This document shows, in pieces, positions 43,897-52,576 of a stretch of DNA of 64,000 nt. A program made the translations under genes and the position numbers. Numbering within the stretch: position 1 is the first letter of the stretch; each line of letters starts with the position of its first letter. Below the pieces are notes generated by a model that was given only the letters and a program-made list of their open reading frames with translations, was not told the DNA's origin and ran no database searches. The stretch is from Pelagicoccus sp. SDUM812005 (GTDB taxonomy: Bacteria > Verrucomicrobiota > Verrucomicrobiia > Opitutales > Opitutaceae), in contig NZ_JARXIA010000013.1 of assembly GCF_031127875.1 (NCBI RefSeq), forward strand, positions 122,692 through 186,691, written 5' to 3'.

Positions 43897-46371
43897 ATGG
43901 CCGGAGAACGTTACCCACACATCCAACTCAACGAGAATTTCCGAACTTCACTCACCTACACAAAGCGCGTAATCATTCCGGCTCCCACTCAGGAGAGACG
44001 CGTACAACACGGACAGAAAATTCGCAGAAAGTTTGACGAGGCTTGGGCCAATGCTGGAAAGCAAACAGCAGTTGGCCAAGTAACGAGAGATGGCGTCTAC
44101 TTGGAATTCGTTAGTGAGCCCGGCACGGAACTTGTGTATCAGAGCCTTGAAGACATGGCGTCGAAAAAGATTCGCGTCGTAAATGTCCGAAAGAAGCAAG
44201 AAAGCGACGACACAGTTGAAAGAACTTATGCAACCGTTTATGTATCAAATGATAAACGACGCGTGCTTTCAAACAAGTTGGACGCATACCTTGTGAGCAA
44301 TACGTCTAGCGGAGCCCCTAAAAACGGCCCACTGGTCAATAGCATAGGAGACATAAAGGCCGCATTGCTCGACTCATTTTGGACGGACTCTGCTCCGATG
44401 CCTAGCGATGAGCCAGAGTTCGTTGAAATTTGGATTAATCTAGATTCGGACGAAGCACAGGAAAATTTCGAGGCTATCTGCCGCGAGCTCGGCATCGAGC
44501 TACTCCAAGGCCAAGTAACTTTTCCTGAAAGACGTGTCTTCGTCGGCAAAGCTTCTCGCAACCAATTAGAGGTACTCTATCAAAGCTCTGCTTTTGTAGC
44601 AGAGTACCGGCTCGCCAAAGAGACTGCAGCGTTTTGGTTACAACTTGAGCCCTCTGAACAAGTCGAATGGGCTCAGAATTTACGCGATAGAATGAAGGTC
44701 GATGAGGCCTCCAAAATTTCTATTTGTATTTTGGATACGGGAGTAAACAACGGGCACCCACTAATTGAGCCACTCCTGTCAAACGAAGATTGCCAGGCAT
44801 ACGATTCAGATTGGGGCTCACATGATCACGATGGGCACGGAACTCTTATGGCAGGTCTTGCTGGATTTGGCGATCTCAAGGCAGCCTTGGAGGCAGGAAG
44901 TGAAATTCAGATTTCGCATCTTCTTGAGTCCGTAAAGATACTGCCTCCGCGAGGTTCGAACCCAAAACGACTTTATGGTCATGTGACTAGCCAAGCTATC
45001 AGTCTGGCGACAATTCAGGCGGAAGACCGCAAACGAATCTTCTGCCTAGCAGTTACGGCAACTGATGATAGGGATCGGGGAAGACCGAGTTCCTGGTCAG
45101 GCTTCATCGATCAATCAGCGTTTGGAGCGGACGACGGATTGGAAAAGCTCTTTGTCATCAGCGCGGGAAACACCCCCTTGGGGTACACGCCTGATAAATA
45201 TCCAACCGAGCAGGTTTTGGAGTCGATACAAGACCCTGCCCAAGCTTGGAACGCATTAACCGTTGGAGCTTACACAGACTTGGTCGTGATCAAGCACGAA
45301 GACTATCGTAACCACACGCCTCTCGCTCCACAAGGTGGCCTATCGCCTCACTCGTCGTGCTCGACGGAATGGGAGAAGATTTGGCCTATAAAACCCGATA
45401 TTGTTTTTGAGGGGGGCAACCTAGCAGTGGGGAATGGCGAAGTCGTAGATTATTGCGATGAGCTCTGCCTATTGTCCACTCATCACAGAATTAGCGAACG
45501 GCTCTTTGAAGGATTCTCCATGACGAGTGCGGCCTGTGCAAAAGCAACATGGTTCGCCGCACAAATACAATCGCGATACCCAGAGCTATGGCCTGAAACC
45601 ATCAGAGCAATTATTGTCCACTCTGCGGAATGGACGTCTGCACTAAAGCAACAATTCCTTCGCAATCCCGAGGCCCCATCGAAAGGCGACATAGCTTATC
45701 TCGCAAGAATCTGCGGCTGGGGCATTCCCAATCTCAATAAGGCCCTTCACAGCGCTTCAAATTCACTCACACTAATATCTGAAGCTACGTTGCAACCCTA
45801 CCAACCTGGCAGCACTGGATACAAAACCAAAGACTGGCATCTATATTCGTTGCCGTGGCCGAAGGAAACGCTCCTAAATCTACCACCAGAAACTGAGGTT
45901 TCCATGAGAGTCACCTTGTCATACTTCATCGAGCCTGGTCCTGGAGAAGTGGGGTGGAGAGACAGATACAAATACCCGTCTCATGGATTGAGATTCGGAA
46001 TAAAGAAACCCGGAGAATCAGAAACTAATTTCAAACGACGCATCAGTGAAGCGACAGAATCCGACTCGGACATTGAAGTAGATCGGGGCGGAGCTGGAGA
46101 TTACTGGACTCTTGGGAGCACATATCGACACAAGGGATCGATCCATTCCGACATCTGGAAGGGTACACCACAGGACTTGGCTAATTCTAACATTCTCGCT
46201 GTGTATCCAATAAAAGGATGGTGGGCACAAAGACAGTGGCTCCAAAAGGGAGAGAGTCGTTGCCGATACTCATTCCTCGTTTCGATCTCAACTCCGAATG
46301 AGGAAATAGACTTATACATCCCGATCACTAACCAGATAGGTGTTCCGACTCCGGTTGAGATTACGATTTAG
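43897..46371 (+). CDS. ietS: IetS-type subtilisin-like serine protease
   Basis: An 824-aa S8 peptidase without a signal peptide, so it acts in the cytosol. The triad is visible: Asp280 (ICILDTGVNNGHP), His314 (HDHDGHGTLMAG) and Ser541 (EGFSMTSAA), with the oxyanion Asn425 in SAGN. About 270 residues precede the catalytic domain, and a long C-terminal part (about 580-824) probably recognises target or ATPase. In IetAS pairs the protease is the toxic effector controlled by the ATPase. Its stop TAG overlaps the first base of the duplicated lpxI tail. AT-richer codons contrast with the flanking genes. Confidence 0.88.
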   Translation: MAGERYPHIQLNENFRTSLTYTKRVIIPAPTQERRVQHGQKIRRKFDEAWANAGKQTAVGQVTRDGVYLEFVSEPGTELVYQSLEDMASKKIRVVNVRKKQESDDTVERTYATVYVSNDKRRVLSNKLDAYLVSNTSSGAPKNGPLVNSIGDIKAALLDSFWTDSAPMPSDEPEFVEIWINLDSDEAQENFEAICRELGIELLQGQVTFPERRVFVGKASRNQLEVLYQSSAFVAEYRLAKETAAFWLQLEPSEQVEWAQNLRDRMKVDEASKISICILDTGVNNGHPLIEPLLSNEDCQAYDSDWGSHDHDGHGTLMAGLAGFGDLKAALEAGSEIQISHLLESVKILPPRGSNPKRLYGHVTSQAISLATIQAEDRKRIFCLAVTATDDRDRGRPSSWSGFIDQSAFGADDGLEKLFVISAGNTPLGYTPDKYPTEQVLESIQDPAQAWNALTVGAYTDLVVIKHEDYRNHTPLAPQGGLSPHSSCSTEWEKIWPIKPDIVFEGGNLAVGNGEVVDYCDELCLLSTHHRISERLFEGFSMTSAACAKATWFAAQIQSRYPELWPETIRAIIVHSAEWTSALKQQFLRNPEAPSKGDIAYLARICGWGIPNLNKALHSASNSLTLISEATLQPYQPGSTGYKTKDWHLYSLPWPKETLLNLPPETEVSMRVTLSYFIEPGPGEVGWRDRYKYPSHGLRFGIKKPGESETNFKRRISEATESDSDIEVDRGGAGDYWTLGSTYRHKGSIHSDIWKGTPQDLANSNILAVYPIKGWWAQRQWLQKGESRCRYSFLVSISTPNEEIDLYIPITNQIGVPTPVEITI

Positions 46372-46556
46372 ACTACCGCTTCGACGTACCCGTTTTCGGA
46401 CTACGCACCTTAGAGATCATGGCCGAGCACAACATCGGCACCGCCGTCCTCAAAGCCGGCGACGTCATCATGGTCGAAAAGGTACCGAGCAAAGCGACAC
46501 GACCAAAGATCCTGGAAAAGGCCGCCAAAGCCAAGATCCAGATCCTCGGCTTCTAG
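46371..46556 (+). pseudogene. duplicated 3' end of lpxI (62 in-frame codons)
   Basis: This segment is a second copy of lpxI from 42678 to its stop. The frame is intact (DYRFDVPVFGLRTLEIMAEH ... AKIQILGF). Substitutions relative to the complete gene are mostly synonymous (His to Asn and Ile to Leu are the visible changes). It also has a 21-base in-frame insertion, giving VEK-VPSKATRP-KILEK. There is no start codon or N-terminal part, so it is a gene remnant. It borders ietS directly, and the following REP is duplicated too. Confidence 0.9.
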
Positions 46557-46558
46557 AA

Positions 46559-46583
46559 TGTAGGGCCGGGCTTTACGCCCGTC
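46559..46583 (+). repeat. REP-like hairpin after the lpxI tail copy
   Basis: TGTAGGGCCGGGC...GCCCG with the hairpin CGGGC-TTTAC-GCCCG at 46567-46581. Its position relative to the stop matches the REP after intact lpxI. Confidence 0.6.
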
Positions 46584-46858
46584 CGCCACAGTCCTCACAT
46601 CCGCCTTCTACCAGTTCACCATTGCCGACAAACTGCTTCGCGGTTCGAATACGCGAATCTGATGAAAGCCTCTTTCCGAAAAGCTCGATGCGATCGACGA
46701 CCTCAATCAGCTGGGAGCAACACTCATCTCAGCGCGCAAAGCCAAAGGTCTACCCTACATCGACCCCAACACTAAGGAACGTGTACCAAAGCGTTCCCTA
46801 GCTGAAAACACCGCTCCATACAACCGGCCCCAGCAGGCCTAGGTCGTTGGTCATCAGT

Positions 46859-47000
46859 GAAGGCACTGCCCCGATTTCAAAGCCGACCAAAGGCTTCTAG
46901 ACCGACCAGCTCACTTTCGTCGAAGCCGTCAACCGCCAGCACGACCGTCGCTTCAACGTATCCATTATACAACGACACCCCTAACGACCATCGACTCTTT
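46859..47000 (+). pseudogene. decayed internal lpxI fragment
   Basis: Read in frame it gives EGTAPISKPTKGF-stop-TDQL then TFVEAVNRQHDRRFNVS. This aligns with lpxI codons 197 onward (EGTDPMLKRAGSFKTDQL then IFVKTVKRQQDYRFDVP). An internal stop and many substitutions show it is dead. The last 50 bases (46949-47000) are also related to 52520-52570 on the far side of the sugar block. It represents an earlier lpxI position than the tail copy yet lies downstream of it, so the two remnants are separate events. Confidence 0.75.
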
Positions 47001-47409
47001 GCCGCCCGATTTCTAAATCACCGTACAGTCAGCAGCAGGCCCTCGCGAAGTGACTTGAGAGATCTAGACCAATCAAATTGCCGTATCTACCCCGAGAAGG
47101 GCTCATCCTTCTATCGCCCGCCAGCCCAATGATCCGCTCTGGAGACAGACCGTGGTTTTCCGTAAAAGCAGATACTTCTCGAACGCAGGTCACAGCGGTG
47201 GAGTATGAGCCGTAGTGAGCGACCAGCACGCTAGAATCGAGCGCCGTTCCGCTCCTAACCGATCCTTCTCAATCCGTTCACGCTCTAACGGCGCTCTCAA
47301 GCTCCCTCCTACACGAAGGACACCGTGGCGTCGCGCTGCTCCCTGAACATGCAACCGCCGCGATCTGAGCATCTCCTTTCCTAAACACCAACACAAGCTC
47401 CGCTTCCCT

Positions 47410-48180
47410 ATGTCTAAAATCGACGCCGCTGCGCTTTGCTCTTCCTTCGCCGAGCGCATCCAGAAAATAACGCAGGACATCCAGGCCACCGAGGCTGCCT
47501 CTCTCGACGCGGCAGCAGCACGCATGGCCGATCAAATCGAGAAGGATCGTCTCGTCTACATCTACGGCCCCGGAGGCCACTCTAACCTATCCGCCCAGGA
47601 AGTGTTCTTCCGGGCAGGCGGTCTGATGCACGTATCGGCAATCCTCGATGAAGGAACCTTGATCTCGAACGGAGCGCTTCGCTCCATGGCGATCGAACGC
47701 ACGCCCGGCTACGGCAAGATCGTGATCGAGGATCAGGGCCTGAAAGAAGGAGACTTGCTCATCCTCGTGAACGCATACGGAATCAATTCCGCCCTGATCG
47801 ACGCGGCCTTGGAAGCCAAACGGCGCGGCGTCTTCCTAATCGGAGTAAGCTCGAGAGCGCACGCAGAGGGCACCGCTCCGGATCATCCTGCTCGTCATCC
47901 GAGCGGCCACAATATTTTCGAGCTAGTCGATATCGCGGTCGACTGCAAAGTACCCATTGGAGACGCCGTCGTGCAGATCCCGGGGTTCGACGAGCCCGTG
48001 GGAGCTATCTCCACCTTCGCAAACGGATTTGCCATGAACTGTCTCGCCTTGCGTACGATCGCCAAACTCGTGGACCGCGGCATAACGCCACCCGTATGGC
48101 GAAGCGCAAACGCCCCGGGAGGCGACGCAGCAAACGCCCGCTTCATTGACAAGTTCCGAAACCGCGTTCGCGGACTCTAG
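47410..48180 (+). CDS. SIS-domain protein, UPF0309-like sugar isomerase
   Basis: A 256-aa cytosolic protein with the sugar-isomerase fold: IYGPGGHSNLSAQEVFFRAG (about residues 51-70) at the phosphosugar site and a second SIS strand (LILVNAYGINSALIDAA). The C-terminal WRSANAPGGDAANARF stretch matches UPF0309-type members as recalled. These are thought to act on phosphorylated amino sugars, but the reaction here is not known. It is the first of four closely spaced plus-strand genes in a block flanked by lpxI-derived remnants. Confidence 0.83.
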   Translation: MSKIDAAALCSSFAERIQKITQDIQATEAASLDAAAARMADQIEKDRLVYIYGPGGHSNLSAQEVFFRAGGLMHVSAILDEGTLISNGALRSMAIERTPGYGKIVIEDQGLKEGDLLILVNAYGINSALIDAALEAKRRGVFLIGVSSRAHAEGTAPDHPARHPSGHNIFELVDIAVDCKVPIGDAVVQIPGFDEPVGAISTFANGFAMNCLALRTIAKLVDRGITPPVWRSANAPGGDAANARFIDKFRNRVRGL

Positions 48181-48216
48181 GGCATCCTTGAGCGAACATC
48201 CCACCTGAAGATCCTC

Positions 48217-49497
48217 GTGCCAGAGCCCTGCCGTCCAACAATCCTAGCGGGAGTCGCTCTGGTTGACGTGACGCCTTCCGAAGGATTTGCGATGTCCGGC
48301 TTTGCCGCCCGCACCGCAGCAGCGACCGGCATGCACGATCCTTTGACAGTACGAGCGGTCGCTGTAGGTGACACTGCAATCGTCTGCGCGGATGTCATTG
48401 GACTCCACGAGGTCAGTTGCCGTAGAATAAGAGAACGCTGCTCCCTGCAGGACGATAAGGTCGTCGTCTCTTCGCTACACACGCATGGCGGGCCCGTCAC
48501 GATGCCAGGTCGCCTTGGCGACAAATGCGACGTTCGCTATCTCTCGAGGCTGGAGGACGCTTGCGTCGAAGCGATCGAAACGGCGATTGAAAGCCGCCGA
48601 CCTGCCCAGCTATACAGCGGTCTGGGGACAGATCCTGAGGTCGCGCAAAACCGCAGGCATGCCAAGGGGCGGGTCGACCCCAACCTACCCGTGCTGGGAA
48701 TAAAGGCTGAAAACGGGAACTGGCTCGCCTTCATCGCATCCTACGCATGCCACCCTGTGGCCTTAGGTGCTGACAATACGCTTTGGACAGCCGATTACCC
48801 AGGGTTCGTGCGACAGAAACTGGAAGCAGCCTACCCGGGAGCGATTGGATTGTTTCTACCAGGCTGCGCCGGCGATACGAATACAGGCCATCGAGCAAGC
48901 GACTCGTTCGAGGTTGGTCCCTCCGCAAGGCGCACCTTCGAAGAAGCCGAGCGCGTCGGCGCCCTCGTGGCCGCCAGCGCCCTAGCTGCGAAGCTTGAGC
49001 GAACGCCAAACGCAAACGTGAGCTGCGCAGCTGGAAGCGTCGATCTTGAGCTGGAACGAAGGGAGCTAGCTCCGCTCCAACAGCTGGCGGAGAAATGGGC
49101 AGCTGAATCGGCTGCATTTCCATCTCGAAGAGCCTTGCTGCAGAGTTGGGTCAAATGGACCGAAATCGCTGCCCAGCTTCCACTGTCCCCTTGGAAAGCC
49201 CAGGTTACGGTCCTCAATTGGGGAGGCATTCCCATAGTCGCCCTCCCTGGCGAGATCTTCGCTGAGACTGCGTTGGATATCCGCAGCGGCCTAGGCACCC
49301 ACTCCGCCTTCGTCCTCTGCTTTTGCAACGGATGCCCTGGATACATCCCGCCAAGACCTGAGTATCAGTACGGTGGATACGAAGTGAACGAGGCCCACCG
49401 CTACTACGGCATGCCCGCTACCTTCGCGCCCGGTTCGGCCGAACGGCTCGTTTCACTCGCCCACTCACTATCTAAGCAGATCGGAGTTTCAAAGTGA
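48217..49497 (+). CDS. cytosolic neutral-ceramidase-like zinc hydrolase
   Basis: A 426-aa protein of the neutral/alkaline non-lysosomal ceramidase-like family, with no signal peptide. Probable zinc/catalytic positions are kept: SLHTHGGP (His88, His90), YACHP (His179), LPGE (Glu346) and a tyrosine in YQYGGYE (about 385-388). The nucleophile motif GDxSPN of true ceramidases is GDTNTG here (219-224), without the serine. A different hydrolysis, for example deacylation of an N-acyl sugar, is therefore more likely. It starts with GTG and overlaps the next gene by 4 bases (GTGA), showing tight coupling. Confidence 0.82.
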   Translation: MPEPCRPTILAGVALVDVTPSEGFAMSGFAARTAAATGMHDPLTVRAVAVGDTAIVCADVIGLHEVSCRRIRERCSLQDDKVVVSSLHTHGGPVTMPGRLGDKCDVRYLSRLEDACVEAIETAIESRRPAQLYSGLGTDPEVAQNRRHAKGRVDPNLPVLGIKAENGNWLAFIASYACHPVALGADNTLWTADYPGFVRQKLEAAYPGAIGLFLPGCAGDTNTGHRASDSFEVGPSARRTFEEAERVGALVAASALAAKLERTPNANVSCAAGSVDLELERRELAPLQQLAEKWAAESAAFPSRRALLQSWVKWTEIAAQLPLSPWKAQVTVLNWGGIPIVALPGEIFAETALDIRSGLGTHSAFVLCFCNGCPGYIPPRPEYQYGGYEVNEAHRYYGMPATFAPGSAERLVSLAHSLSKQIGVSK

Positions 49498-50756
49498 ACG
49501 AGCGCGGATTCCTATCCCAGGCTAGGGAGCGCTACCTTCGGGCGAACAAACGCTCCCTTGAATGGCTTCTAGCCCGGCCTTCTCTACACGGAGGATTTCT
49601 CGATAGCAAACTGAACAGCATCACTCTAGAGAACTACGGCAGAAAGGACTATTGGCGGGGGCCAGAGGTGCTCTACGGCTGGATTCAAGGCAGAGGACTG
49701 GAGGCTCTGCTCGCTCATGCATCCTTTTTCGAACGGGAAGAGCCAAGCTTTTCCGCGCGACTTTCGAGGCGAGCGAAAGAGCTGTATCATTCACTGGCAC
49801 CTCTCTACGACCGGTACGGACACGGTTACTTTAGCTACGATCGAAATCTTGTTCCGGTTTATCGCAACGCAGACGATAGAGCTCAATCGCAGGCCCTAGA
49901 CAGCGGTCTCTACACCTACTCCGATATCTTCATACTAAAAGGTCTTCTCAGTGCCTCGCAGCTCTATGATTCAAAGGCTACAATCAAATACCGCACAGCG
50001 CTACGAAAGCTGGTTGAGTCCATAGAACAAAACCGCTTCATCCTGAACGAACAACAACGCCTCGCCCCTTCTGTTATAGAAACGCAAAAGGACGATTACG
50101 CCCCACGAATGATAATGCTCGGAACCGCGGCGCTGCTGAAGCGATTAGGCATGCACGACGAAGCGCAATTCGGAGAACGTTTTATCGAACATATAATCCA
50201 AAGGCACACCAGCGATTCAGGTACGATTCGGGACGTAGCCGAGCAAGACATTTTCAATCCAGGCCACGCCATTGAATTCGTCGGCTTCGCCTACGAATAT
50301 TTCAGCGATGCAATTGGATCAAAAACCGCTAAGCTGCTTGAGAATGCTTTATCAAAAACCTTCCATTCTGGCTTTTCGGGAACGGGAATCTATTTAACGG
50401 TTTCGCATTCCAATCAACAGCTACCGAGCAGATACATGCCATGGTGGTCATTGACGGAAGCGATCAGAGCCGCCGCACTCACTTACGAACGAACCCGCAG
50501 CCCTGGCATATTGGAGATATGGCAAAAGGCTGACCAAGCCTTTTTTAGGCACTACTGGCGGGAGGATCCCCCACTCGCCTACCAGACGCGGACAGCAACG
50601 GGACCGATTGATTACGCGCCCGCCACTCCCGACCTAGACCCCAGTTACCATACGGGATTAAGCTTTCTCGCTGCGATACGATCAATCGACCGCATGCTTC
50701 CAAGACTTCCTCAGCAACCTGGAAATCGGCACTCGACCACCAACAACACACTTTAA
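49494..50756 (+). CDS. AGE-like (N-acylglucosamine 2-epimerase superfamily) alpha/alpha-barrel protein
   Basis: A 420-aa soluble protein with alternating helical repeats. The motif FNPGHAIEFVGFAYE (His258) and the later MPWWSLTEAIRAA correspond to the conserved active-site pieces of N-acylglucosamine 2-epimerase and cellobiose 2-epimerase families. AGE and GH88/GH105-like barrels are similar, so this could be a hydrolase. The start GTG overlaps the stop of the ceramidase-like gene. Together with that gene and the SIS protein it suggests isomerisation of an imported N-acylated or amino sugar. Confidence 0.72.
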   Translation: MNERGFLSQARERYLRANKRSLEWLLARPSLHGGFLDSKLNSITLENYGRKDYWRGPEVLYGWIQGRGLEALLAHASFFEREEPSFSARLSRRAKELYHSLAPLYDRYGHGYFSYDRNLVPVYRNADDRAQSQALDSGLYTYSDIFILKGLLSASQLYDSKATIKYRTALRKLVESIEQNRFILNEQQRLAPSVIETQKDDYAPRMIMLGTAALLKRLGMHDEAQFGERFIEHIIQRHTSDSGTIRDVAEQDIFNPGHAIEFVGFAYEYFSDAIGSKTAKLLENALSKTFHSGFSGTGIYLTVSHSNQQLPSRYMPWWSLTEAIRAAALTYERTRSPGILEIWQKADQAFFRHYWREDPPLAYQTRTATGPIDYAPATPDLDPSYHTGLSFLAAIRSIDRMLPRLPQQPGNRHSTTNNTL

Positions 50757-50759
50757 ATC

Positions 50760-52274
50760 ATGAGTTCACCTACTCTAAGCGCTCACTTCTCCCGACTGGA
50801 CTGGATCGTCATAGGAGCCTTCTTCGCAATGATGGTAGCCATCGGAATCTGGTCCCACTTCAAAAACAGAGATTCGGAGGACTACTTCGTCGCGGGAGGA
50901 AAGATTCCGTGGTGGCTGAGTGGAATCTCGCATCATGTGTCTGGATACAGCGGCGTCGTTTTCGTAGCCTACGCCGGACTCGCTTATACCCATGGCCTTT
51001 CTCTCTATAGCTGGTGGGCCCTTTCTATCGGTTTCGGCGTACTTCTTACTGCCCGAGTTTTTCCCGCACGCTGGGTTCGACTTCGCAAGAAGCTAAATAT
51101 ACAATCGCCCTTGGAGTACCTCTCCGCTCGATACAACACCTTCACGCGACAGTTGATCGCTTGGGCTGGAGTCTGCCTAAAGCTCTTCGATGTCGGAGCA
51201 AAATGGGCCGCAATCGCCGTCCTGCTAAAAGCGTTTACGGGCGTTCCAATGGACGCAGGAATCCTACTTTCCGGAGGTGTATCGCTCATCTACATCGCAA
51301 TGGGAGGGCTCTGGGCCGTACTGATCACTGACTTGGCCCAGTTCATCGTTCAAGTCATAGCCGGACTCGTCATGTTCGTCGTGGTTATGGCTGAACTAGG
51401 AGGCATCTCTTCAATCTTCGGCATGTGGGATCTCCTGCCAGAACGAAACGGTCAGTTTTTCAACGACGACTTTACGGTATGGTTCGCGATCGCGTTTCTA
51501 TTCGTGAGCATGCTCAGCTACAACGGTGGCACTTGGAATCTCGCGACGCGCTATATTTCTTCCAATACCGAGAAGGACGCCCGCAAGGCTGCCAAACTGT
51601 CAGGCATCCTCTACTTCATATGGCCCCTTATTCTCTTCTTCCCCATGTGGGCCGCCCCCTTGCTACTCCCCGAGCTTGCCAATCCAGAGGAGTCATACGG
51701 CTTCCTCGCCATCCAACTGCTCCCCTCCGGCCTGGTCGGACTTGTTCTGGCCTCCCTTTTCGCCAATACAATGTCCATGACGTCCTCGGATGCGAATACC
51801 ATCTCCGCTGTGATCGCGCGCGATATCCTACCGGATTTCTCCCCGAAAATGAAAGCGCTCGCTTCCGAAAACTCCCTCACCGTTGCGCGGGTGACCACAA
51901 TTGCCTTCACGGCGCTCACCATTATCGTAGCATTAAACTACGAGAGATTCGGCGGTATCGTGAATCTCATCATCTTCTGGTACGGAGCGCTGGTCGGTCC
52001 GCTGGGCGTACCCATCGTGCTCGGCCTGCTCCCTTGGTTCAAGCATTGCGACGCCCGCGCCGCGATCGTATCCATAGTGGCTGGCCTGACGACCTTTCTC
52101 CTCTTCAAAGTCCCCTACCTGCTAGGCGATTCCGTAGAGCTCGGAAAGGCGCTATCCGTGAGCCTACCCTTGATCGCGTCAACTGGCGCCTTTCTAACGA
52201 TGGGCTGGTTCAGTCGCAAGAGAACCGTACCCCAAAGAGTGGAGGAGCTTTTCAAAGCGATCAGCTCCAAGTAA
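50760..52274 (+). CDS. sodium:solute symporter (SSS family)
   Basis: A 504-aa polytopic protein with about 13-14 membrane segments. The SSS hallmarks near the N terminus are RDSEDYFVAGGKIPWWLSGI then HHVSGYSGVVFVAYAG (about residues 38-73). ARWVRLRKKLNIQSPLEYLSARYN is the usual cytoplasmic loop. It begins 3 bases after the AGE-like gene and closes the block, so it is the likely uptake system for the sugar processed by the three enzymes. SSS members carry sugars, sialic acid, nucleosides or amino acids with Na+. Confidence 0.9.
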   Translation: MSSPTLSAHFSRLDWIVIGAFFAMMVAIGIWSHFKNRDSEDYFVAGGKIPWWLSGISHHVSGYSGVVFVAYAGLAYTHGLSLYSWWALSIGFGVLLTARVFPARWVRLRKKLNIQSPLEYLSARYNTFTRQLIAWAGVCLKLFDVGAKWAAIAVLLKAFTGVPMDAGILLSGGVSLIYIAMGGLWAVLITDLAQFIVQVIAGLVMFVVVMAELGGISSIFGMWDLLPERNGQFFNDDFTVWFAIAFLFVSMLSYNGGTWNLATRYISSNTEKDARKAAKLSGILYFIWPLILFFPMWAAPLLLPELANPEESYGFLAIQLLPSGLVGLVLASLFANTMSMTSSDANTISAVIARDILPDFSPKMKALASENSLTVARVTTIAFTALTIIVALNYERFGGIVNLIIFWYGALVGPLGVPIVLGLLPWFKHCDARAAIVSIVAGLTTFLLFKVPYLLGDSVELGKALSVSLPLIASTGAFLTMGWFSRKRTVPQRVEELFKAISSK

Positions 52275-52576
52275 GAAGGGAGCTGGGTGGCCCTGTCTAA
52301 CACCGGTCGCCAGATTTGGCGAAAGCGGGACAATCCGCATGCTCAAACTCAATATCGGCGAAAGGTCTCCCGCAATTAAGGTGTCTACAATATTCGATTA
52401 TCGGAACCATTGCCATCTAGCCGTTCATCGCGTTGTCAGCCTGCCGCGACTCAACAACCGCATTTTGCCATTCTGAAAACGCTCGCTAGGATCGGCGCTA
52501 GACCAACGAGAACAAGTACCGCTTCTACGTATCCATTATCTAACCACACACCTAACAACCATCGGCGTCTCGCCCC
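52275..52576. other. 302-base gap with a short lpxI-derived relic
   Basis: No gene is supported. The distal part (52500-52570) reads TNENKYRFYVSII-stop in one frame. This parallels the decayed fragment at 46949-47000 and, more faintly, the YRFDVPVF region of lpxI. Between 52280 and 52490 I see only a short TCGCCA/TGGCGA hairpin near 52307-52322, without a T-tract. Confidence 0.6.

Larger units (their letters stand above)
46557..47409. other. 853-base relic region between the lpxI tail copy and the sugar block
   Basis: No intact gene is supported. From left to right it holds a REP copy (46559-46583), a start-less reading frame of 58 codons (46666-46842) containing LGATLISARKAKGLPYIDPN and ending in a stop, a decayed lpxI fragment (46859-47000), and about 400 bases with no convincing coding on either strand. 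The 58-codon frame looks like the end of a broken gene that I cannot identify. Confidence 0.65.

Noticed and set aside
42843..46370. A prophage or integron origin for the IetAS insertion
   Set aside because: There is no integrase, attC-like site or phage structural gene; only the duplicated lpxI tail supports insertion.
46340..46801. A 153-codon plus-strand frame after ietS
   Set aside because: It runs out of frame through the lpxI tail copy and the relic region and matches nothing; the tail copy's own frame is the meaningful one.
47029..47525. Two minus-strand frames before and into the SIS gene
   Set aside because: They lack recognisable motifs, and one overlaps the well-supported SIS gene. 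Codon use is not consistent with coding.
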